From Caballeronia sp. BR00000012568055 (GTDB lineage: Bacteria; Pseudomonadota; Gammaproteobacteria; Burkholderiales; Burkholderiaceae), in assembly GCF_029439455.1 (NCBI RefSeq), contig NZ_JAQFVG010000156.1:27431-63392 (forward strand): a DNA stretch of 35,962 nucleotides, given 5' to 3'. The notes under the pieces are model-generated. The model worked only from the letters and a program-made list of their open reading frames with translations, did no database searches and had not been told where the DNA came from. A program made the position numbers and the translations under genes. The stretch's first letter is position 1, and every line of letters begins with the position of its first letter. Of this stretch, positions 7,901 through 14,228 are shown in pieces.

Positions 7901-8779
7901 ATGCTCGAGAACTTCAAGAAGACCACCATCAAGACCCGCGGTGCGGAAATCGTGACCGTCACCGGCGGCGATGGCCCGCCGCTGCTCCTCATGCACGGCA
8001 ATCCGTTCAATCACCTGTCGTGGCACAAGATTGCGCCGCGCCTTGCGGAAGAATTCACGGTGGTGCTCACGGATCTGCGCGGCTATGGCGACAGCTCCAA
8101 GCCGCCCGGCGGCGGCGATCACTCCGACTATTCGTTCCGCAACATGGCGCTCGATCAGGTCGAAGTGATGAAGAGGCTGGGCTTCGAGCGCTTCAACGCG
8201 GCGGGACACGATCGCGGAGCGCGGGTGTTGCACCGCATGTGCCTCGATCATCCGGAGACGGTCACGAAGGCCGCGTTCATGGACATGCTGCCGCAGCATC
8301 ATCTGCTCAACAATGTCACACGGCAGTGGGGCAAGTTTTCGTGGCACTGGTTCTTCATGATTCAGGAGTACCCGACGCCCGAACGCATGATGGGCGCGGA
8401 CCCGGAGTTCTTCATCCGCCGCAAGCTCTCGAAGACGGATCAGGGCACGGCGTTCTTCGGGCCGGAAGCGCTGCAGGACTATATCCGCTGCATCAAGAAT
8501 CCCGATGTGATCCACGCGATGTGCGAGGACTATCGCGCGACTTTCGGCGTGGACCTGGAGATGGATACGCACGACTTCGAGTCGGGCCGGCGTGTGGATA
8601 CACCGTCGCTGATCCTGTGGGGCGCGAAGGGCGGCGTCGGGCGCAATCACGATGCCGCGCAGGTCTGGAGCAGATACGCGACGAACATCGTGCACACGGC
8701 GACCGTGCCTTCGGGACATTACCTTCAGGAAGAGTGCCCCGACGAGACTTACGCGGAGTTGCGCAACTTCTTCAAATAA
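7901..8779 (+). CDS. alpha/beta hydrolase with fluoroacetate dehalogenase active-site set
   Basis: 292 aa alpha/beta hydrolase. The nucleophile is an Asp (GHDRGAR, Asp104) rather than Ser, as in haloalkane and haloacetate dehalogenases. All residues known as functional in fluoroacetate dehalogenase RPA1163 have counterparts: Asp104 nucleophile, Arg105 and Arg108 for the carboxylate, Asp128 and His273 completing the triad, and His149, Trp150, Tyr211 for the halide pocket. DLRGYGDSSKP and DYSFRNMALDQ also match that family. The likely reaction is hydrolytic removal of halide from a short 2-haloacid to give a 2-hydroxyacid, but a related acid-ester or epoxide substrate is not excluded. It sits 66 bp after the pdxA-like gene and 68 bp before the MFS gene, probably in one operon. 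Confidence 0.82.
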   Translation: MLENFKKTTIKTRGAEIVTVTGGDGPPLLLMHGNPFNHLSWHKIAPRLAEEFTVVLTDLRGYGDSSKPPGGGDHSDYSFRNMALDQVEVMKRLGFERFNAAGHDRGARVLHRMCLDHPETVTKAAFMDMLPQHHLLNNVTRQWGKFSWHWFFMIQEYPTPERMMGADPEFFIRRKLSKTDQGTAFFGPEALQDYIRCIKNPDVIHAMCEDYRATFGVDLEMDTHDFESGRRVDTPSLILWGAKGGVGRNHDAAQVWSRYATNIVHTATVPSGHYLQEECPDETYAELRNFFK

Positions 8780-8847
8780 GCGCGTGCGGTGATCCGGAGG
8801 CCGCCAGTCACGAGCGGCCCCGGCGATAAAAACACATGGAGGAAGAC

Positions 8848-10182
8848 ATGTCGCAACCCGCAGGAACCGCGCGGCCCGGACAACCCGCGCCCCGACGAAG
8901 CCGCGCCGGACTCACGTTCTTTTTGCTGTGCATGATGGCCTTCATCATGTACGTCGACCGCACGAACATGTCGGTCGCAGCCCCCGTGATGAGCCGGGAG
9001 CTCGGCTTCTCGAACACGCACCTGGGCCTGATCTTTTCTGCGTTCGCGCTCGCCTATAGCTGCTTCATGATTCCGGGCGGCTGGCACAGCGACCGCATCG
9101 GCGCGCGCAAGGGCATCCTGCTGTATGGCCTGATCTGGGCAGCGGCGACGGTGGTCACCGGCCTGATCGGCAGCTTCATCGCGCTGGTGGTGACGCGCTT
9201 CTTCGTCGGGCTGGGCGAAGCACCGATCTATCCGACGGCCGCACGCATGGTTGCGCGCGTTATCCCCGAAGAGAGCCGCGGCATGGCGCTCGGCGCGATG
9301 CATGCGACGGGGCGCATCGCCAATGCGCTCGCACCGCTGATCGTGACCGGGCTGATCGTCGTGTCGTCGTGGCGTGTGGCGTTCATCGTGCTCGGCGCGG
9401 TGACCTTCGTCTACATGATCGTGATGTATGTGTGCCTGAGCGAATCGAAGAAATCGAATGCGTCAGGGCAGGGCGCGCCTCTTTCGAACAGGGCGACGTC
9501 TACAGAGCCGTCGTCGCCCGTGGACTGGCCTGACATGCTGCGTCGTGTCGCGCCCGCCGCCGCCGCGTGTTTCTGCCACGGCTGGGTGCTGTGGTTCTTC
9601 CTCAACTGGATACCTTCGTTCTTCTCGCAGCGCTACGGCCTCAAGCTCGAACACAACGCGATCTTTTCGACGCTCGTGCTGCTCGGCGGATCGCTCGGCA
9701 CCTTCGCGGGCGGCATGCTCACCGACTGGCGTTTGCGCGTGACGGGCAACCGCCGCCGTGCGCGGCGCGAAGTTATCATCTTCGGCTTTCTGTCATCCAT
9801 CCTGGGCCTGATTCCGCTGCTGTTCACGCACGACGTGATGACGAGCGCCATCAGTCTCGGACTTGCGTTCTTCTGCTCGGAACTCGCGGACTCGCCCTTG
9901 TGGGTGGTCGGTACGGAACTGTCGAACGAACATTCGGCGACATCGAGCGCGTGCACCTTCACCGGCATGGCGATAGCGGGCGCGGTGTCGCCAGTGGTAG
10001 TCGGCGCGTTGCTGGACATGACACACGGCAACTGGGCCGTCGCGTTCGCGGCATCGATCGTCGTGCTGTTGCTGGGCCCCGTATTCACGATGTACATCCG
10101 GCTCGATGACGACGACACGCCGAAGAAGAAGCGCGTGACGTCTCCCCCGGCGCAATCCGTCGCGCATTCGGCATCGCGCTAG
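8848..10182 (+). CDS. MFS transporter, ACS family
   Basis: Inner-membrane carrier of 444 aa with 12 predicted helices, the MYVDRTNMSVAAP first-helix signature and RFFVGLGEAPIYPT in helix 4, as in sugar-acid and other organic-anion carriers (ExuT/GudP type). The annotated-length frame could start at 8836, but GGAGGA at 8838-8843 lies just 4 bp before the ATG at 8848, so MSQPAGTARPG is taken as the start. Its place after the hydrolase and before a porin suggests it imports the substrate of the leuCD/pdxA/hydrolase enzymes. It is a different carrier from the MFS gene at the left window edge. Confidence 0.88.
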   Translation: MSQPAGTARPGQPAPRRSRAGLTFFLLCMMAFIMYVDRTNMSVAAPVMSRELGFSNTHLGLIFSAFALAYSCFMIPGGWHSDRIGARKGILLYGLIWAAATVVTGLIGSFIALVVTRFFVGLGEAPIYPTAARMVARVIPEESRGMALGAMHATGRIANALAPLIVTGLIVVSSWRVAFIVLGAVTFVYMIVMYVCLSESKKSNASGQGAPLSNRATSTEPSSPVDWPDMLRRVAPAAAACFCHGWVLWFFLNWIPSFFSQRYGLKLEHNAIFSTLVLLGGSLGTFAGGMLTDWRLRVTGNRRRARREVIIFGFLSSILGLIPLLFTHDVMTSAISLGLAFFCSELADSPLWVVGTELSNEHSATSSACTFTGMAIAGAVSPVVVGALLDMTHGNWAVAFAASIVVLLLGPVFTMYIRLDDDDTPKKKRVTSPPAQSVAHSASR

Positions 10183-10207
10183 GCGCGTTTCACTCGACGA
10201 TACTCGC

Positions 10208-10227
10208 GTCACGCTTGCTGGCGTGAC
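10208..10227 (+). terminator. hairpin between MFS and porin genes
   Basis: GTCACGC-TTGCTG-GCGTGAC is a perfect 7 bp stem with a 6 nt loop, 25 bp after the MFS stop. No T-run follows, so it may be a weak terminator or an mRNA stabiliser that lets the downstream porin be expressed at a different level. Confidence 0.35.
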
Positions 10228-10301
10228 ACGCATCCGCATTGATTCGGATAACGAATGAATCAACAAGAACCAGCAACAATGACAACCGGAGACAGCATCA
10301 A

Positions 10302-11459
10302 ATGAAGAGCAAGATCGTCGTGGCGGGCAGTCTGGGCATCGTCGCATGCGCCGCCCACGCGCAAAGCAGCGTGACCTTGTACGGCCTGATGGATGCGGGC
10401 ATCAGCTATGTGAATCATGCATCGAACGGACAGGGCGGTTCGTCGCACCTGTTCAAGTTCGACGACGGCGTGATTCAGGGCAATCGGTGGGGCATGCGCG
10501 GTCAGGAGGATCTGGGTGGCGGCCTTGCCGCGATCTTCACGCTCGAAGGCGGATTCGGCGTGGGCAACGGCACGCTCTCGCAAGGCGGCGCGCTATTTGG
10601 GCGGCAGGCGTTCGTCGGCTTGTCGAAGTCGAATATCGGCGCGCTGACCTTCGGTCGGCAGTATTCGTTTTCGACCGATTACATCTCGAAGTATGCGGCG
10701 GGCGGACAGACTGTCGGAAACTATGCGTTCCGCATGAACGACGTGGACCAGTTGACGTCCAGCCGCATCAACAACGCGATCAAGTTTTCGAGCGCGGACT
10801 TCGCGGGCCTCACCTTCGGCGCGATGTACGGCTTTTCCAACTCGACGGAATTCGCCGGCAATCCGACCACGACCGTCAACGGACAGACCGTGCAGGGTTC
10901 GTCGCGCACCTTCAGCTTCGGCGCGAACTATGCGCACGGACCGTTCTCGATGGGCGCGGCCTACACGGACATTCATTATCCGAATGCAGCGACGCCGTCG
11001 TTCCCGGTGATGATCGCCAACGTGAATACCTTCGGGCAGAAGGACCTGCGCACCATCGGCGTGGGCGCGCGCTATGCATTCGGTGCGGCGATGGTATTCG
11101 GCAACTGGACGAATACGCGTTTCGAAGGCTTGCAAGGACAGGTCTCGCGTTTCAACAACTACGAAATCGACGGCAAGTATGCATTTACGCCTGCGTTGTT
11201 CGCGGGACTTGCCTATACGTTCTCGAAGCTGACCGGGTCTGCCACGGGCCGGTGGAATCAGGTGAGCGGTATCGTCGATTATGCGTTGAGCAAGCGCACC
11301 GATATCTACGCGCTCGCGGTTTTTCAAAAGGCATCGGGCAGCAACAACGGCGTTCCGGTGCAGGCCGAAATTGGTTCGAGTTCGAGCTTCTTCGGCAATT
11401 CAGGCACCGGGACGAGCAATCAGATCGCGACGCGGGTCGGCATGCGCGTGCGATTCTGA
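10302..11459 (+). CDS. Gram-negative trimeric porin (outer membrane)
   Basis: 385 aa porin of the same family as the one at 1375. The signal peptide is short (MKSKIVVAGSLGIVACAAHA, residues 1-20), followed by QSSVTLYGLMDAGISYV; LFGRQAFVGLSKSNIGALTFGRQYS-type strands and a C-terminal RVRF with terminal Phe are present. The frame opens at 10239, but the ATG at 10302 gives a normal signal peptide and has CCGGAGAC at 10286-10293. It ends the leuCD-pdxA-hydrolase-MFS run and probably serves outer-membrane entry of the same substrate. The next 256 bp up to 11715 hold no convincing gene; a small CATCAC/GTGATG hairpin lies at 11477-11494. Confidence 0.93.
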   Translation: MKSKIVVAGSLGIVACAAHAQSSVTLYGLMDAGISYVNHASNGQGGSSHLFKFDDGVIQGNRWGMRGQEDLGGGLAAIFTLEGGFGVGNGTLSQGGALFGRQAFVGLSKSNIGALTFGRQYSFSTDYISKYAAGGQTVGNYAFRMNDVDQLTSSRINNAIKFSSADFAGLTFGAMYGFSNSTEFAGNPTTTVNGQTVQGSSRTFSFGANYAHGPFSMGAAYTDIHYPNAATPSFPVMIANVNTFGQKDLRTIGVGARYAFGAAMVFGNWTNTRFEGLQGQVSRFNNYEIDGKYAFTPALFAGLAYTFSKLTGSATGRWNQVSGIVDYALSKRTDIYALAVFQKASGSNNGVPVQAEIGSSSSFFGNSGTGTSNQIATRVGMRVRF

Positions 11460-11715
11460 GCGGGCTTGCCCAACGACATCACGAGGAAGTGATGCGCTTC
11501 GCTGTGCGCCAGATGCTCGACGCTTTCTCGCCTGGTGTGAATGTCGCTGTTACGCCAGGCAAGGTTGTATGGCACAACTCGCTGTGCGAGCTGGATGCAA
11601 TACACGCCCGCTACGTCTCATGTGGCGCGCGAGCCCGTCTTGATCATGCCGACATCGATCATCATGAAAACGGTTTTGCTGGCTGCACTCGACGAGGCGC
11701 GATCAAGATTGGCGT

Positions 11716-13326
11716 TTAGCTCAGTTCGGCCGACGTTGAGCGAGCCTCCTGGTGCCGAATTTGATGCAATCGAACCATCAGCGAATGCCAGAATGCGCGC
11801 TGCTCGAACGCGTGCAGATCGACATTCGTCTGAAAGGTCTCTGTGACCCGTTGTTCGTCGCACTCTAGAGGCTCAGCGTTAAGAAATTGCTGCTTCAGCA
11901 CGACCACATCCGCATCCGAAGGCCCGTCTTGTGAGCAGGCACGCGAGGCGACGCGCGCGAACAGCGTGGAGCGGGGTGCCACGAAGTCGAGGATCAGCAC
12001 AGGCACGCGTAACGCTCTTGCGAGTTCCATGAAGCGCTCGCGGTGCGCGCGCAGGAGGAACGTCGCATCGACGATAGCGGCTATTCCCGCGTCGAGTACG
12101 TTGCGGGTGAGCTCCAGCAAATGATCGTAATGTTGGTCAATGGCGACAGGGTTGTACGCTTCGCGCGGGAGGCGCCCGCCCCGCGGTGCAGCGAAAGGTG
12201 TCACGCGCTTGCGCTCGATATCGCTGACAATCCGCACGGCGCCGATCACACGGGCGAGTGCGGCGCTTGCCGCGGACTTTCCGGAGCCGGAATAACCGTG
12301 GCAAAGGAGGAGATACGGCGAACCGCCGCGCGCGGCGCGTGTCGCCGTGCGCACGTATCGTCGGGCCTCGTCGGTGTGCCGCTTCAAACTTTCCACCAGC
12401 GCTCGCACGAGGGCTCGATACACGACATAGAAGCGCCAGGCTTCGAGTCCGGCATAGTCGCCCGTCGTGAGCAGCCACGCGCTAAGGGCGCGTGCCGCTA
12501 GGTCGTTTCGGCCATGCGCTTCGAGGTCCATGACGAAGAAGGCCACATCGCTCGCTACGTCGATCCATCGCAAGCCTGCGTCGAACTCGATGCAATCGAA
12601 AATCAAGGGCCTCGAACCGTGCAGAACAATGTTCTGCACGTGAAGATCACCGTGGCATTCGCGAACAAACCCCTGCTCGCGTCGTTGCTCGAAGTGTGCA
12701 TCGAGTCGCACGAGTTCCGCCTCACACCAATCCGTGAGGTCCTCTGGTATGAGCCTCGGCGCGACCGTGTGTAGATCGCTGATGACCGAGCGAAGTTGAT
12801 GCGCGCAAAAATCGCTCGCCCCATACGCGCGTCGCGGCGGAATGCGAGGCGCGTGCCGATGGAAGTTTGCGATGTCTACTGCCGTGCGCTCGATGGTCTC
12901 GCCGTCCAGCCCGCCGGCGTCGATCAGGTCGGCAAAGATCCGTTTGCCGTCGAAGCGGCGCATCACGACCGCATGTTCGACCGACACCCCCGTGCCTTTG
13001 ATTCGAAGCGCGCGTCCGCGCCGCACGATTGCGACGACACGCAGATAGATCCGCGGCGCGAACCTTCGGTTGAGGCGGCACTCGTCCTCGCAGGCGCGAT
13101 AGCGTGCAGAGGCGCGCGAGAAGTCCACGAATCCAAGATCGACTGGTTTCTTGATCTTGTATGCAAAGCGGCCCGCCAGATAAACGATCGAGATGTGCGT
13201 CTCGACGCGCTCGACGCGTCCGGCTGGATGCGGATAAGTTGAGGCCCGCCGCATGGCCTTGTCCACTGCTCGCAAATGGTGGCGTCCGCAGCGGTGCTTG
13301 AGCCGCCTACTCGACGTTTCAGTCAT
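11716..13326 (-). CDS. bifunctional aminoglycoside phosphotransferase-like / P-loop ATPase fusion
   Basis: 536 aa, two domains. The N-terminal part (about 25-330) has the protein-kinase-like APH fold with catalytic loop HGDLHVQN (225-232) and the metal-binding Asp in IFDCIEFD (Asp244). The C-terminal part (about 335-515) is a P-loop kinase/ATPase with GYSGSGKS (344-351). Proteins of this architecture are widespread in proteobacteria and actinobacteria, are usually stress-linked, and have no firmly known substrate; antibiotic resistance should not be assumed. The gene starts 4 bp after the stop of a small exported protein gene and is probably co-transcribed from the FNR-type box at 13801. Start at 13326 is an ATG; Met25 (13254) is an alternative. 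Confidence 0.85.
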   Translation of the reverse strand: MTETSSRRLKHRCGRHHLRAVDKAMRRASTYPHPAGRVERVETHISIVYLAGRFAYKIKKPVDLGFVDFSRASARYRACEDECRLNRRFAPRIYLRVVAIVRRGRALRIKGTGVSVEHAVVMRRFDGKRIFADLIDAGGLDGETIERTAVDIANFHRHAPRIPPRRAYGASDFCAHQLRSVISDLHTVAPRLIPEDLTDWCEAELVRLDAHFEQRREQGFVRECHGDLHVQNIVLHGSRPLIFDCIEFDAGLRWIDVASDVAFFVMDLEAHGRNDLAARALSAWLLTTGDYAGLEAWRFYVVYRALVRALVESLKRHTDEARRYVRTATRAARGGSPYLLLCHGYSGSGKSAASAALARVIGAVRIVSDIERKRVTPFAAPRGGRLPREAYNPVAIDQHYDHLLELTRNVLDAGIAAIVDATFLLRAHRERFMELARALRVPVLILDFVAPRSTLFARVASRACSQDGPSDADVVVLKQQFLNAEPLECDEQRVTETFQTNVDLHAFEQRAFWHSLMVRLHQIRHQEARSTSAELS

Positions 13327-13330
13327 GATG

Positions 13331-13738
13331 TCAATGAGAGCGTCGCGGCGGGTTCGGCTGCTCGAGTTCCGTCGCCTTCAGTGCATTGTTGGCGGCATCG
13401 CGGTCCGCCTTGCGGTTGATGCGAGCATTGGCAACCTCTTCTTTATAGCGCGCGTTGGCTTCCGAGACGGCAGCGCGCTGTTCTTCTTTGGACAGTTGCT
13501 TCGATGCACGGTACTCGGCGTCGGCGTGAGTATCAGCGTTGCGTCTCACCACAAATGGATCCGCGCTTTCCGGTGCGACGATCCAATGTTCTTCCGACGC
13601 CGCGTTGGTCGCCTCGGGCTGAGCCGTGGCAAATGACGGCCAGCATGCGAAGGCTATCGCGGCAAGCGCAATCGCCGCCTCCGGAGCGCCGCGCAGCCGG
13701 CAGATCGGGGGCAGCCCGACAAATGGGTGCGACGTCAT
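13331..13738 (-). CDS. small exported protein of unknown function
   Basis: 135 aa, no family recognised. A basic N-terminus and hydrophobic stretch (about residues 19-39, ending SFATA) look like a signal peptide with cleavage before QPEAT. The mature part is short and highly charged; residues 78-125 (YRASKQLSKEEQRAAVSEAN and following) are Lys/Glu/Ala-rich and probably a periplasmic helix or coiled coil. Its start lies 62 bp from the box at 13801, the same distance seen for other minus-strand genes of the island, and it is followed 4 bp later by the phosphotransferase-ATPase gene, so the two form one operon. Confidence 0.65.
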   Translation of the reverse strand: MTSHPFVGLPPICRLRGAPEAAIALAAIAFACWPSFATAQPEATNAASEEHWIVAPESADPFVVRRNADTHADAEYRASKQLSKEEQRAAVSEANARYKEEVANARINRKADRDAANNALKATELEQPNPPRRSH

Positions 13739-13800
13739 TACTTGATCTCCGCATGATTTGCGATAAGAGACGACTGTGCGCGTGGCATACGTACCTTCGA

Positions 13801-13814
13801 TTGACTCAGGTCAA
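13801..13814. promoter_or_regulatory. FNR/ANR/DNR-type palindrome 1
   Basis: TTGACTCAGGTCAA, exact TTGAY-N4-RTCAA. It lies 62 bp before the start of the small exported protein (minus strand) and 77 bp before the candidate gene at 13892 (plus strand), so it can serve either direction. Confidence 0.75.
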
Positions 13815-13891
13815 CATCGCGACGGAGTCGATGCCCGGTTGACTCACCAGTCACTGCTCGCGCAGCTCGATCAAATAGGCTTCGATACCCG

Positions 13892-14131
13892 GTGCGCTTT
13901 CTGGATCCGGCCGTGCCCGGGCGGCCGGACTATATGGAGCTCGGTCTGGCAGCATTGCGCCGTGCGCTGCGTCGGGCTCGCATCGACGTCGATGATTCGT
14001 GCACCGTCGCGCTCCTCGGTTGCCTCCAGAACGTGCATGACGTCTTCGGTGTGTGGGAGTGGCGCGAAAGACTCGTCTCGATCGCCCGGCAGTTCGAGCT
14101 GACTTGCGTGTTTCTCGACAAGCCTGCCTGA
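13892..14131 (+). CDS. hypothetical protein, 79 aa
   Basis: Short frame from a GTG start (an ATG at 13934 is possible). No family recognised; the chain has an Arg/Ala-rich helix (LAALRRALRRARIDVDDS) and ends LTCVFLDKPA. Support for it being real: strong G/C preference at third codon positions typical of neighbouring genes, and placement 77 bp after palindrome 1. A stop inside the palindrome closes the frame upstream. It ends 16 bp before palindrome 2. Confidence 0.4.
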   Translation: MRFLDPAVPGRPDYMELGLAALRRALRRARIDVDDSCTVALLGCLQNVHDVFGVWEWRERLVSIARQFELTCVFLDKPA

Positions 14132-14147
14132 GCCCGGTTGCGTCGCC

Positions 14148-14161
14148 TTGATGTGCATCAA
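14148..14161. promoter_or_regulatory. FNR/ANR/DNR-type palindrome 2
   Basis: TTGATGTGCATCAA matches the consensus FNR half-sites TTGAT-N4-ATCAA perfectly. It lies 67 bp before the preferred start of the MgtA-type ATPase. The TTG that opens the longest frame of that gene is the first triplet of this box and is therefore not a start codon. Confidence 0.8.
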
Positions 14162-14228
14162 CCGTGGGTTGTCGGTTGATGCGACGCTTGCCGTGCCCGC
14201 GCGACGACGCGCTTCATCGGACGACAGC

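Noticed and set aside
6665..8719. 684-codon open frame on the minus strand across pdxA and the hydrolase gene
   Set aside because: It is His/Arg/Ala-rich, antisense to two genes with clear motifs, and is a GC-codon shadow.
11460..11715. Short frames between the second porin and the phosphotransferase-ATPase gene
   Set aside because: None shows a ribosome binding site, family likeness or consistent codon bias; the gap is left without a gene.
11716..13326. Calling the phosphotransferase-ATPase fusion an antibiotic resistance gene
   Set aside because: The APH fold covers many kinases; the fusion architecture and regulon context point to a stress function, and nothing in the sequence indicates aminoglycoside specificity.
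13839..13853. TTGACTCACCAGTCA as a second FNR-type box near 13801
   Set aside because: The half-sites are separated by five or more bases, not four, so it does not fit the motif.
14148..14228. Longest mgtA-type frame beginning with TTG at 14148
   Set aside because: That TTG is the first triplet of an FNR-type palindrome; a regulator site there would lie inside the coding region, and the added residues have no family support.
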